In this document: piece after piece, positions 12,497 through 24,800 of the stretch
Layout of the letters: every line of letters starts with the position of its first letter
Position numbering within the stretch: position 1 is the stretch's first letter
NCBI GenBank assembly: GCA_013365325.1
Contig: JABVXV010000052.1
Coordinates: 62,001 to 126,000, forward strand
Direction: 5' to 3'
From: Dipetalonema caudispina
Lineage: Eukaryota > Nematoda > Chromadorea > Rhabditida > Onchocercidae
Length of the DNA stretch: 64,000 nt
Program-made: the position numbers and the translations under genes
Notes under the pieces: model-generated
Database searches by the model: none
What the model was told of the DNA's origin: nothing
Seen by the model: the letters and a program-made list of their open reading frames with translations, nothing else

Positions 12497-13211
12497 TGAA
12501 TTACTTTATTTTCCATTACGAATGAACAAGACTTATATGAAGTTAACTGTTTCAATAACTTATTCTTAGATTCATTAAATTCTTTCATCAATTATCAAAA
12601 ATTAAAATTGGTGAAGCAATAAAATTGGGTTAATTGTTTTTCCAAGTATCAGAGCGCGGTAACGATAATGGGAACTCATTTCATTGTAATAACTATCGTT
12701 GTAATGTCATTTATTCTCTAGAACTGTTTATTTTTAATACAACGATTTGTTTTTAATAGCTCATGCCAACATTGTCGCAAATGTCCGGAAAGCGAGCTAC
12801 ATTGACTCATTTTTCATAACACTGGTTTTTTGGTATTTTTCAAATAGTTCAAAATAAAAATAATTTTTATCTCACTTTACTTCAGTGTTGAGTTCAAGTT
12901 TTCTTATTTTAAAATATTGATTTGTCATCAAACTAAATGTCACTTTTGAACTACTTAAATAAATATTAGTTATCTGAAAGCTAGCAATTCGAGATATCCA
13001 ATCAATTATAGGAGTATCATTATGTGTATATTTTTCTGCGTTGCAGAAATATCAAGACAATTATAATCTTCCCTGAGAGAACTCCATAAATGAAGGAAGA
13101 ATCGAGAACAGGGGTAAGGGGAAGCGAGAGTCCGAGCGAAATGAGCAGTAATGATTAAAATTTAGGGTGAAAACGATATGTCCTATTGATGATGACCACT
13201 GATTGCGTATT
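12497..13211. other. Spacer, nothing supported
   Basis: A short + frame at 13091-13159 (MKEESRTGVRG...) follows no acceptor and ends after about 22 codons; it was not accepted as a gene. Confidence 0.3.
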
Positions 13212-14223
13212 TCAACATTGGGAATGATTACAGATAGTGCATATTTGTTGTAACATAATCTTCATGGAAATATTACCCCACATTCCACTGATTGAAATAC
13301 CTACTTAGGATGGACATAGATGTATACTAAAAATATCCTACTCGGATATTGCTTGCTCTATATGACAGGTGAAACTACAAAGAAAGCGAAATATTTTAAG
13401 TCATATTAGATCATTTTACACTTCATAACTTGTAAATTTTCTTATCGATCATATTTAGAAAGTCAGTTTTCCAGTATTTTGATCCCCAACAACTGAATAT
13501 CTGATGACTTTTTACATTACGTCTATGATAATGTTAGAAACATGCATAATTATATGCATCGTAGTGTGATACATGCAAATGCATTACGAATATATAATGG
13601 TTGCATTAGATAATTTGATGATTAACAGTTGATAAAACGCTTCATTTCCATCCAATCATTAATGTCTTCGTAGTTTTAATCTCATAACAATCTCATCATA
13701 ATTATATCGATATTCAGAAGATAGTCTGAGACGAAGATTAACGATTGGTTGGAATAAATAGTATGCGCAATAATATCGAAATTAATTGAAAAAAAAAAGA
13801 AAAATATATTGATTTTTTTTCTACTTGCATTAATTTAGGAAAATTGCTGATTGGTACATAGAAACTGTAGCTGGTACAATGATAACCGTTTATTGAGATA
13901 GTTTTTACAATTGGTAAAATATTGAAAGGCTAGGATAGCTTGCCATCTGTAAGCAACCTTAGTGAAAACACATAGTTTGTGCGGTATAATGCTGAAGCGA
14001 TCATTTGCAAAGTTCTTTATTACAAAACTGTCAATTCAGATAAGTTACTTTTTTATATTTGTTTCATTTGTCAATTAATTAGTTGCATTTACCAGGTAAA
14101 ATTAATAAAATAATATAGGTTAATGATTCTTTCGGTCCATTCTTCCGCGTATTTCTGATGATCAATGCGATCGATTCCTGAAACGATCTTGCATATGCTT
14201 GTAACATTTCTTGCTTTATCCAT
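13212..14223 (-). CDS. Candidate small two-exon - strand gene, 68 aa
   Basis: Exon 1 (14223 down to 14093) begins MDKARNVTSICKIVSGIDRI and continues DHQKYAEEWTERIINLYYF. Its ATG directly follows an acceptor-like gttcaag, consistent with trans-splicing. Exon 2 (13287 down to 13212) follows the acceptor tttcaatcag and reads CGMWGNISMKIMLQQICTIC to a TGA. The phase-2 join makes 69 codons including the stop. Without splicing the first exon would stop after one more residue (Trp, TAA). Codon pattern is strongly coding-like in exon 1. Exon 2 ends with four Cys in the last stretch (TCG, ICTIC, SQC), too few to call a zinc site. Not recognised. Confidence 0.4.
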
Positions 14224-15327
14224 CTTGAACAACTTGATTTAAGCATTTCAAGTTGTCGAAATTGAACAAAGTATATTTTCAAGAAAAACATTCGATGGAA
14301 TTCATTGAACAGCTAAACATGAACAAAAAAGTTAGCTTAATAATAAGGAAAGAAAGCGCAACGTAATGTAAAGCATATTTAGTACAGTTGAATGGAGCAA
14401 TTGAATTAGTTATTAGTTTTTCAAGATTTATAAATAACGTCTAATTTTCATTTTATTGCGATATCAATACCACAAACATTCACGAAGAACTTGTTTTCTC
14501 ATCTTTTTTGATTCCTTACTAACGGACAACTATAATATTACATTCATTCCTTCCTTCGTTGCTTTTTCTGACCAATCTTATCGATATCTTTCTATCCAAC
14601 TATTCTAAACTTTTCTTTCTGTTATACTTTACACATTCCAATTTTTTTATGCTTTTTATGATCGGTTGTTAAAAACATTGACCCCTCATTGTGCTGAGAA
14701 TTTTGTGATTTTAAAGAATTATAGACAATTTTTTAGATGTTTAAAGATTTATTTCTTCAAAATATTCAACGTTGTTCTTTACAAAGATTGATAAAGTTTG
14801 TTTTCAATTGTCAATAGTACCTTTTTCAATAAGCGGGAATACTGGGAATATAGGACGTATTTTGGGTACTGCTTTGATAGCTTCCTTCAATATAGAAACT
14901 AATTACCCATGATTCCCACTAGTGAAAGGAAGTTATCATAAGTAAATATTCAAATAGGCTTAAAGTGTGAACGTATGAGCTCATCTCCAATTATCACATT
15001 ATTGAACCAGAAAAACGGGTAAGTAATTCGCCCTTTCACTTTATCAGTGTTATATGATGACCTTTTTGTCAAGGATTCAGCAATACTGACTTCTTATCAT
15101 TCCAACTTAGTCATTCAATTTTAGTGAGCTCTCAGTTTCAGTCAGTTGGGATGAATGAAGAAAAATTAGTTTTGTTTCAAAATATACTACAAAAGTCAGT
15201 ACATTTCGCTCTTATGCCATCAATTGTAGCACTTTTTTCAACACTTCAGTAAAGATCATATTCTTGTTGTTATTTATATGATATTGTCATATTCAATTTT
15301 GAATTTTTAGTTTAGGTTAAGGAGTAG
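14224..15327. other. AT-rich spacer, nothing recognised
   Basis: Several T-rich stretches and no coding-like frame, RNA gene or repeat were identified. Confidence 0.35.
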
Positions 15328-15750
15328 ATGGGGCTATTCAACGAGGAGAAGAGAACTTTTCGCTGTTCAACATGTAGGTCTTTGCGCATTCCTTCATTCG
15401 ATCAGGATAATTTAGATAGATAATGGAACATCATCAACACGATGACGTCAATTTTACCGCAATGCAGTTCACGTTGCATTGCATTCTCCTTTGGTGACAA
15501 GCATATTTTAGTGATCAAAAGCTTATGGAAGCTTATCATTTCACTTTAAGGAGACGTTAATTTTTTCAGCTTCCGTTAGATATCGAAAGTAAAACTGTTT
15601 TGCTTTGTTGCTCCATTCTTCTCTAATTTAACTTATTCTAACTTATCTAACTTCCATTTTCTGGATGTTGCTTGCAGTAAGATGAGGAGCAAGTTAAGTT
15701 CCAGAAATTGTCGATCTGAGGAAGATTATCAAGATTACATTATTTTATAA
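15328..15750 (+). CDS. Candidate tiny two-exon gene, 40 aa
   Basis: Exon 1 is 15328-15377 (MGLFNEEKRTFRCSTC) and exon 2 is 15678-15750, joined in phase 2 (ATGTAG|GTCTTT ... cttgcag) and ending EEDYQDYIIL before TAA. Unspliced, exon 1 would read on to a 31-residue product ending DQDNLDR. The codon pattern is moderately coding-like in both exons. The product is basic and has three Cys in the middle. It may be a fragment of a larger gene or chance. Confidence 0.25.
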
Positions 15751-18418
15751 TAGGAATTAATTTTGCTTTGGCATGAAGGACCTGCTAGAAATAGTATTAG
15801 TGCGACACCGTTGAAAAGTCGTTGTAGGGCTTAAGCTATCTTATGCGAATAATTACTCAACTATAGATACATTATTCTTTAGCTTAATTTCCAAAGTTAC
15901 TTGTCGGATATTTGTCTTTTTCGGACAAAAATCATCATTCAAATTCAATTCTTAGTTTTGGCCATCGGGAAGAAAAGGATCAGAGATAACGTTATTCAGC
16001 GAACTGCCTATGGCAAATGGCCTTCGGACCGATCGTCTGCGCTACTACCTGGTCGTATTATTTCTTTTCATGAATGGATGGATGAACGAAGAGAGGAGAG
16101 GTTTGAGAGACAGAGAGACAGTTTTATCTGTGCTTTGTAGAGAGAGAATAATACTTCTTCAGTCATCGCTGCCGAAAATAATCAAAATTTTTCCGTACTA
16201 TTCCACTTTTATTCATTTCTGTCGTGCTCTATTCCATGATGTTTTCCTTAGCATTTTGTATTGTGATAATCATAATCACTTCTGTTTGATCTGTTGTTAC
16301 TATCTGTTGTCACTTTCAACTAGTTACTGCTACTACTTCTTCAACACTTCGTCACCAGCAATGTCACACTCCCTCTCTATCTTTCTCTTCCCTCTTCTCC
16401 ATCCTCTGATCACATCATACGACAACAATCGTCATCATCAAAATTACCTTCACCGTCATCGTCAACCTTCATGAACATTCCTCTGCGCGCAATCAACCAT
16501 GTTTATGCAAGACACTTGACTTCGAACCAATATCCTTCTTCCTCTTCTTCTCCATTGTCATCTAAATTCTACAAAAGTACTTCTCATTCTATTAATTATG
16601 CTTATGAATTTTTCTCAGCATAAGAAGTCAATCGTCTCATCATGATCACAATAATTTCTCACTTCCTAAAATCTCTTTTTTCCCATTAACTTTTTACTCT
16701 CAAAACTATTATCCTAAAATGCACGATTTTTAAAACTATCACATTTGGATTTAAAAGTACAAGAAGAAAATTTTTAACTCTATGCAATAAATTAAGTGGT
16801 TGGCGTTAGAGTGACCAATGGGTAGGACGAACTTGCCTTTGTCCCGTACTTGCGCAATAATGTAGTAATACTTTATTGCATTTGCGATAAAGTGGAGTTC
16901 TGTTTAAATGCTTTAGTTACAAAAGGCTATAATTGCAATGTTGATCATTTTAAGTTTAATCGTTCACTTAGCAGGGAAGGGTATTTTGAGCAACTATCCT
17001 GGTGTCAATGAAATGCAGATATTGGTCATATATAATCCTTACTTATCTATCTTGCTTGATTTTATTGAGTTAAGACTATTTTTAGGTTAGTTTCTTCCGA
17101 AGCATTAGATTTTTGTTATATTTGAAGGTAGAAGTTAAGATTACACATAGCTGAAAAAAAATTTTGTTGAATTTTTCCTTGATTATATTGTCTTACGAGC
17201 AAAAAATTTGGTATTCATAATAATTCGGTATTTTAACATAAGTTATGTAAACAAATTATCTGCAGTATAATTCTCTTCTTTGTCAACTATCACTTCCATT
17301 TGTCAACTTCCCTCCTCTCCCGATACGTAGTTACTTTGTCGAACATCTTAATGCCGTAGAAATAACATTTTCCACAAACTAATTTTAATTGATTAGATGG
17401 CGAAAGAGATCTTTGCCAACTTTTTCTTTCAATCAGCAATTTCTTAAACCAGTTGGTTTATCTGATCTGTGAAATATCTTTATAACGAGTATCACTGCTT
17501 TTGATTACAGTTAGAAGAATTAACATGCTAATAATTCATTCAGGTATTGTCATTTCTGACTTATCTTAATGAGATTTTAAACTGTGTTGAAGGATAAACG
17601 CGCTTATGAAATTCTCCTTTTCTGCCATCTGTTTACAGTTAAATTCAAATTCCCACTGGTAAATGAATTTAAGTTAAAGCTTGCTCGTTGAATATTTAAT
17701 ACTCTTCTGCGAAGACATCATTCAATTTTGTTGCATTATTACTTACAGTATAAAAAAATTAGTTACAAATTGTTCAAAAATTATTACAAAGAAATGTGTT
17801 ACTGATTTCTGATCTCCTTAATGTAAATCAATTCCTACGGAGTCAGTATTTCGCTCCTTAAATCATTACTTCAATCTTATAATTTAATTAATATTAGTAA
17901 TCAGTTTTTCTGGATATACTCATATAGAATCGATAATATTAAAGAATATCTTCTCAGACTGCAATTTATCAGTACAAAGTTATCTCCAATGTCGCATTAT
18001 CAATGTTTAAATTCTGCTAAGGTCAAATTGGAAAATGAAAGAAAACGCAAAATATTATTAAATTTTATTTGCTTTGATCTCTTGTACAATTAATTGCATC
18101 TAACCCTTCTTATCATTATATTATACGCGCATCTGAAGTACTCGTTGTATACGTGAACAAATAGTGCTTAAGTGAAAATGAAAGAATATACGAAATCGAT
18201 AAAGTGATAATCATGTAGACAAGTTATGTTCGATAATCACTATCATGACCTAATCTTCTTTCTTATCATCATTAAATGAAGGATTACCTTAGTGCATAGA
18301 TACTATGATACGAAGAAACGAACAAACGAAAGATGTATCAACTGCTTTTCGTATTGTTGCAACGATATACAGCGATCTGATAATTTTTAATGTCACCTAA
18401 GTATTACATTTGTCACAC
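15751..18418. other. Spacer with a less AT-rich island at about 15960-16560
   Basis: The island contains GC-richer sequence, an ATGA/GGATG-type short repeat near 16070-16090, and purine-rich and TCATCG-like stretches. Open frames of 79 and 154 codons there overlap in different frames, are low in complexity and have no splice support. It may be regulatory or an untranslated exon. The rest (16560-18418) shows nothing recognisable. Confidence 0.3.
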
Positions 18419-18587
18419 TTATTTATTTATCCCAACAGAGGACAAAGGCTTGTTGTCCATTAAGTAGTAGAAGATTGAGATGGGGTGGGAAGTTTGTACA
18501 ACGAAAATTTCCCTATGTGCAATTTTCTGCAAACTCTCTTCATCTAAGCTTCTCTTCCGCTCACTTTTACAACAAATCGTTACTGAT
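18419..18587 (-). CDS. Candidate - strand terminal exon
   Basis: After the acceptor gttgacattccag the - strand reads SVTICCKSERKRSLDEESLQ and on to NKPLSSVGINK, then TAA, 55 residues with a coding-like codon pattern. It starts in phase 2, which matches the phase-2 end of the exon at 20429. It may therefore be the last exon of the divergent gene starting at 21235. AATAAA overlaps the stop. The + strand open frame across the same bases has a poorer codon pattern and is treated as its shadow. Confidence 0.4.
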
Positions 18588-19735
18588 CTGGAATGTCAAC
18601 AAAACTGTACATCCATTGAATGGTAATTTGACACTCTTCTATGTTTCTGTCTTAAATATTATTCAGTTGTTTGAAATTCTTTATTTAAATTTTTACCGTT
18701 CACTCTCTCGAGATACAGAAGTTCCCCGCTAGTTGGTATTTCTTCATCCGTGCTTCTGATATTTCCCACTTTATATGCTTTTGTTATTCTTTCGATACAT
18801 CTTAACAAAACTGCACTTCATATTACCTCTTATGTTCAAACAGTAACATAGATTGTCGGTAATTGATTGAAATTGGTGACTTGAATTTATTAACTTTTAT
18901 TGAGTTTCTAGATAATAAGAATATAAAAGAAATGAAACTGATTGTTTTCGGATATATTTGTTTAATACAGATTGTGACCCATTTCAATATTTCCTACATG
19001 AAAGTTAAAATAAAGAAGTAATGAAAATTGTTTCCACATTTTATTAAAAAACTTATTAATTCATCTTTATTCATTTAAAGATTCAATATTTTCAGCAGTG
19101 AAATTTTTAAATGATTTTCACTGATGAGATTTCCGCCATATGCGCTTTCATTATGGACTGGAGAATTCATTTATCAGTCATCCAGTACTTTCTCTTAGGT
19201 CACATTTCTTTTCTCTTATCGCTAGAATTTTCTATTATCCTTTCTTAGGATTTGTTCTGCTAAATAAATTTGTTAAAAATAGTTAATGATACGGACAAAT
19301 GTATCCGGCAATATAGAGAAAATTTATATTTTATGCTCGTTTTATTGTTCACTGCGAAATAATTACTAATTACATAAATCTCCTCGTAAATTTTGAATTC
19401 CTTCGGTACAGTGGGACAAAAAACATTCTTGATATCTCGGATTGGAAGAATTATTTGCATTTAGCTTGGTAAAAAATGTGGTATTTATAATTAGCAAGAT
19501 AATTAAAGTTTTAATATTTGCTTGCTAATTGAATTAAAAGAGTTAAGAATTACGGTTATTGCTAAACTATGCTTGATTTAATTTGTCTTCATTAAATACA
19601 TTTAACTTTTACTCTTCTCTTTTGATTCTTAGAAAATAAAGTTTTTTTTGATGTTTTCCATTGAATTTAACTTAAAACTTACGGTTCATTTTCCATTTTT
19701 GTTTGTTATTTTAGCCTCAAGGGTAACCTTTAACA

Positions 19736-19786
19736 TCAATCCAATTCAGCATTCTCTACAAAATCTGTCTTTGCCATCTCTATAGA
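19736..19786 (-). CDS. Possible alternative - strand terminal exon
   Basis: After the acceptor ctatattgtag this 51-nt stretch reads SIEMAKTDFVENAELD then TGA, all purine-first style codons. It could be an alternative end for the 21235 gene or an internal exon using GTAGAG as donor. A further coding-like stretch on the same strand lies at 19260-19460 (PIRDIKNVFCPTVPKEFKIY). How these fit together cannot be settled by eye. Confidence 0.25.
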   Translation of the reverse strand, partial: SIEMAKTDFVENAELD

Positions 19787-20428
19787 CTACAATATAGAAT
19801 TGGCTTAAGTTGATTAAAGGTTTCTAAAAGTGTCAGTCAGACCATATTACCGTTCCTGGTGATTCAACTTTGTCTCCTATGTTTGTAAGTTCGAAAAATC
19901 AGCAAAATCACAAAATCAACCATTTTATGTAGAAAATTCAGCAGAACTTTTTTTGTGAATTTTTTGTGAAATACATCTAAGGTTTAAATGCAGCTTTCAA
20001 ATTGAAACATAAGGCTAAGTTCATTGGCAACAATTAGTAATTTCCAAAGCTCGTTGCTGACAAATTTCGCTAACCACAAATGTTATGATTCTTGGCTATA
20101 CTTGAAATTCCAAACAGTATTGATTAGCCATAGTGATAAGACTTTTAGTAATGGAAACACAGGTCCTCGGCTTATTACGTACGTAAAATATTTTTCATTA
20201 CCTCCAAATCGTAGGTTAATAATTTCCCGATTTTTGTCTCTCCAACTACCATAAATTCGGCAGCTATCGGCGATCGTTCCACTTCCATGGTTTTTTTTTC
20301 ATTTTTTGCATTTCTAGATAGCATTCATTTTTTTTTTTTTATTTTTATTCTAAACGTAGGGTTTTTCCAATTAGCACATATATCCTAAAGTTTGGATATA
20401 TGATGTTTTAACTCTGATTACATTTAAC

Positions 20429-21235
20429 CGCCGATAAATTAGCAGAGCAGCAACGAAATAGAAATTTTGACGGTAGTAAGACAGTACGCCTGTACAGACC
20501 AGACCCGCCATCATCTTTGCACCAGGAACAATTTGAGTACTAGTATTATGTTAAATTTATGTTTCATTTGTATTTTGATGTTTCACTTTCAAAGTTCATT
20601 TCCGAATTTTGCCCTTTTTAATACTTATTGCAAAAATTAAACATGAAGAGAATATGTTTACAGCAAATTAATATCAATTTTTATTAATATCAATTTAACA
20701 TATAAGTTATGTCGAGTGCAAAAAATCTATTTTTTTTCTTCATCGACATAGTTTTTTAACACTTGCAATCTTTATGTTATTCATTGTTACTTATTACCTT
20801 TACTAGTTACAACTGATTTTGTAGCCTACCTGAATTACTTCAAGAAGCATGTACCAGTCGGTTGGATTCTTAAGAATGTTCGTTCTTCAAATGATCTCAT
20901 CGATTTTTGATGTTAACTAAAGTTCATGTTCATCAAAGACTTTTCAATCATTAATTTCTGGAATGACTCAATAGATTTTTTTTGATTCCTTTAATAAGTT
21001 CCATTTTAGTATGTATAGTAAAAAAAAATCACCTGTTTTATAAATCAATTGGACTGAGAAATGCAAAATGATGTGGAAATTGAAATTTATCAGGTGTGGA
21101 AATGTGTCCCTCGGTTTTTTTCTCACCTACAACACATTCTTGTATGTTTTGTGATATTTCTAACAATGTTTGACACATGATAGAAATTCCTTTCGTTAGT
21201 GCTCCGCTTCCCTTTCTTTCTTTCTTTTCTTCCAT
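20429..21235 (-). CDS. Candidate - strand gene, 5' exons, divergent to filamin
   Basis: Exon 1 (21235 to 21127) begins MEEKKERKGSGALTKGISIM, ends NIQECVV, and has a strong donor (GTAG|GTGAGA, phase 1) plus an alternative GTT|GTAGGT in phase 0. Its ATG directly follows an acceptor-like actatag. A second exon (20868 to 20830) reads NPTDWYMLLEVIQ and ends CAG|GTAGGC. A third (20514 to 20429) reads MMAGLVCTGVLSYYRQNFYF then VAALLIYR, a likely membrane segment, and ends in phase 2. The phase-0 donor of exon 1 is needed to join the second exon directly; a 21-nt exon at about 21040 is another possibility. Exons are coding-like, but the chain is not proven. Not recognised. Confidence 0.4.
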
Positions 21236-21891
21236 CTATAGTTCAGAAATTCAACCCGTGAAATGAATTGGAACATTTTTGGAATGATGATGCTCGTTGT
21301 TGAATGGGTTAGTCATGCGATATAACACTCCCGAGAAACTTCTCCCTTCATTCTATTTCCAGTTTTCCCATTTTCCTCTACTGTTGTTTCGAAATGATTC
21401 TCAATAGCATTTAAACTCTTAAATCGAAAAGTGTTTTAAAGTGTGAAATCAGCGGGAATTTTCTTTGAAACCGTAACTAATAAAGATTAAAATATCTCCC
21501 ATACTTATGATAATTATGCAAAAAAAATCTATTTAGCATCATAGTTTTGTACATTAGTTTTGTTTGCCTTGTATTGATTACAATATTTGCATATCTTTAT
21601 TTTGTTCATATTTTTGAATTCTTCTAGATTAACCTTTGTATACATAAATTTGACTGATCATTATCAATTATTTGTTTATTACTGCTTGCGCCCAGTTAGA
21701 GCCATTTTTTCAAATATTTTGAATTTTATCAAAAACTGCAGGTTCGGATATTGTGTCAAGAACGAGAGCAATAATCGATTGTAGTAGCATTTCAAGTCTT
21801 AAAATTAGCATCATCAGAAGCTCTAACATCACATCAAACAGATTAAAACAATAAAAAATAATAAAACGACAACGACAACGACGACGACGAA
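21236..21891. promoter_or_regulatory. Probable divergent promoter and filamin 5' leader
   Basis: This 656-bp gap separates the ATG of a - strand candidate gene (21235) from the filamin ATG (21892), so it probably holds promoters for both. A tctgcag-like acceptor at 21740-21741 (aaaactgcag) could receive a spliced leader or an upstream leader exon. The leader just before the filamin ATG contains a small ACG/AAC repeat (21866-21890) and in-frame TAA codons (21859-21864). No convincing TATA box was seen. Confidence 0.4.
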
Positions 21892-24800
21892 ATGGACCTC
21901 TATCCGGCGCCTGATATTGGGCATGTTTCTTTTTCTGGTCTAAGCGAGCCTTGTTCTATTGGTTCTATCGTTGAAGTGGTGGTAAGTGATTTGATTTCTC
22001 CATATCTGAGATTCTATACAATTTCACACAATTTCTGGTTTTCCAAAAAGTTGTAGGATCACATTATTACAACACTGCTTTATATCAAATAAATTTAGTG
22101 TAGAAAAAATTGCAAAAGAATTTGCGCAGAAGACAAGAAAGAGAGAGTTTTTTTACATGCACGAAAAAAAAAATGAATTTTCACAGAACAGAGCGCCTGA
22201 TAAATGATTTATTCTGATGAGAATTATATGAAATAACTTCAGTAGCACTAAAATTGTATATTCCATTGGTTAGGAATGCAAGGGATATGAAATTGAAAGT
22301 ATTGATAACTCTGATAGTTACTTCCTCTTTTATGTAATAATTTATTCAGTGATAAAAACTTTCAGATAAATGCACACGGTGATTCATCGGCTGGTTCCAT
22401 CCTTGTTGAAGCAATTGCACCTTCGGGATCCATTAAAAATTGCCAAGTACTCAAGAAGGGCAGCGTTTTTACAGCTACTTTCACTCCAAATGAAGTTGGT
22501 TAGTTTGTTCTCATTCCTTTTACGCTTAGTCTATTTATTGATTGATTGATTTGCTTTGATCATCTTTGCGAACTATTTACACACTCGCTTGTTGGGATAT
22601 TATTTATATCATGATCAGAAACTAACTCTATTCTTCAAAACAGTTCAAAATTGTTGTCTTTCTTCTCATCACTAAAAGCTATCAAACAGATTACAATCTC
22701 AGTTAAAATTTCCAAATTCAAACAGAAAATGATTCTGTTATGATATTGTCAGGGCAAAATCTGATTTTGGGTAATCGTCTAATGATGGTTGTTCATCTTC
22801 TATACATCGATTAAGTTTACGAACTAATTATTCTTGTAGTACTATTAGTTATAACCGCTTCATTTTTCTTTTTTTTTTTTAGTTTTTGTTCAATAATTTA
22901 CTGAGTGATATTCGATCTGAAAGTACCTCTCGAAAAAATAACTTTTGCTTCTAAAGTTTGATAAATTGATCATAGCAAAATAGTTACTTCTGCAATAAAT
23001 ATATGAAAGTTAAGAGAGGTTTGTGAGATCTTACAAAGAATCCTTTATTATTGAATTATTTGTCCATCAGTAGGCCTTAACAGTTTGAATCTACTTTTTG
23101 TATTTATCCTTTATTAAATGTTAGGCCTAAAAGGTTTCAATACTTTTTCTGTATCAATTTTTTAATTTTCATTTCTTTTATGAATACTTATTGGAAGGAC
23201 TTTTATTGTGTTGAGAAATGTAGAAAGGGTCATAGGATAGGGTAAGAAGTGTTCACTCACTCTTAAGTAATTAGGTAAACTATTTGGTAGTAATATAAAG
23301 TTCTGAAATAATTATGAGAATCCTTCACATTGCACATTACTATTCAGTTTATTTTTAATATTATCATCAAAAGAAAGTTAAGAGTTGGATGATAGCTTTC
23401 AAAACTGTCTTCTGGTGAATTGGGAATCTTAACGCAGTTTCTGAATTCTCTAAAGTCTAAGAAAGACCTGAATTTCCCTCGGAAGATCCCTCAAATCTTA
23501 GATTCAGATATTGTTGTCATGTAAAATTTATCGTGTTTTATTGACGATAAATGATTCAGACGTCTTTTGACTTATTCAAGTAAATAGAAAATTAATAAAC
23601 GACATTGGCTCATAAACATTTTGCAATAAAAATCTGCTTTCATTCATGATTTTCAAGTTAGTGAAGCTTTCATTATTCATTTTTTTTCCTTTCTCAACCT
23701 CGATTTGACCTTCTGATCATTTTTTTTGCAGGTAAATGGCAAATTGGTATACTTTACGATGGTGATCACATTCGAGGTTCTCCATTTTCTTGTAAAGTTT
23801 ACGACGCCAATCTTGTTCAGGTATTCGATTTGTATTCAGTTAGCATTCAGTTACATTTAAGTTGAGTTTTCCAAAAAAAAGATAAAAATTGAAAACCTGA
23901 ATAACTCAATTTTTTATTTAAAAAAACTTGAAAATAAATATTAGCAATGAATTTATTTTTCCCTATAAATTTAGGTGTATGGTTTGGATGTAGGTCTTGT
24001 TGGTCAAGAATTGAAGTTTAGTGTGAATGCGTCGCAAGCTGGTGATGGTTTTCTCAAAGTATTTTTTTTTTAAATTTATTCCTTTATTTTTTCAAAAAAA
24101 AGAAAAAAATTGATGAAATGCTTCACATCATTTGAATTTCGATGATGGGTTATAACCTTTTTTAATATTCTAAAATTTAGGTATAAAATTAGGTTTTTGG
24201 CACAGCAATAGATTCAGCAATAAGATCGAATCGTCTGCAATCGTTTTACAGAGCAAACAAGCGGAGAGGCTGGCATGATCAGTTAATAAGAACATATTTG
24301 CCGTTAAAGTGTAACCTAAATTCATAAACTCACATGAAATCATTTATGAAAGAATCTGAACAAATACAACAGAAATGTTTAAGAAATTGATCGAAAAAAA
24401 GAATGGAATTTGGCAGCCTATAACAAATAAACAAAAATGTCTTCTTCCTATTCCTTTTTACTCCGACCCCGCTACTTCCGCCTCCTTTAAACTGGCAGCA
24501 ATTTCGGGTAATGCCATTGAACTAAGAAGTAGATGTAATTAATACGTAGAAATAAATGTTCGATACGGTCATAAATTTCATTTAATAGGTACACTTCCTT
24601 AAAACTCGTTTTTCCTTTATGCTTTTTTAACATATAAAAAAAACTGGCACTTTTAGAATATTCTCGATTTTCAAATTCCAGCCTTAAAATAATATTTCTT
24701 CATTATTCATTGAGACGAAATCGAAATCAAAATAAAAAGATGCTAAAATGAAACTAAAAGAAGGAGAGGACATCAATATACGTCCAATTTCTGTGATTCA

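Noticed and set aside
16010..16474. + strand 154-codon open frame
   Set aside because: It is low-complexity, with His/Ser/Leu-rich sequence from TCATC-type repeats, a second open frame overlapping it, and no splice context.
18475..18732. + strand 85-codon open frame (MRWGGKFVQRKF...)
   Set aside because: The opposite strand has a clearly better codon pattern, an acceptor and a stop, so this was treated as a shadow of the - strand exon.
20430..20530. + strand frame ending RPDPPSSLHQEQFEY
   Set aside because: It looked like a terminal exon at first, but the - strand reading (MMAGLVCTGVLSYY) is more coding-like and has matching splice sites.
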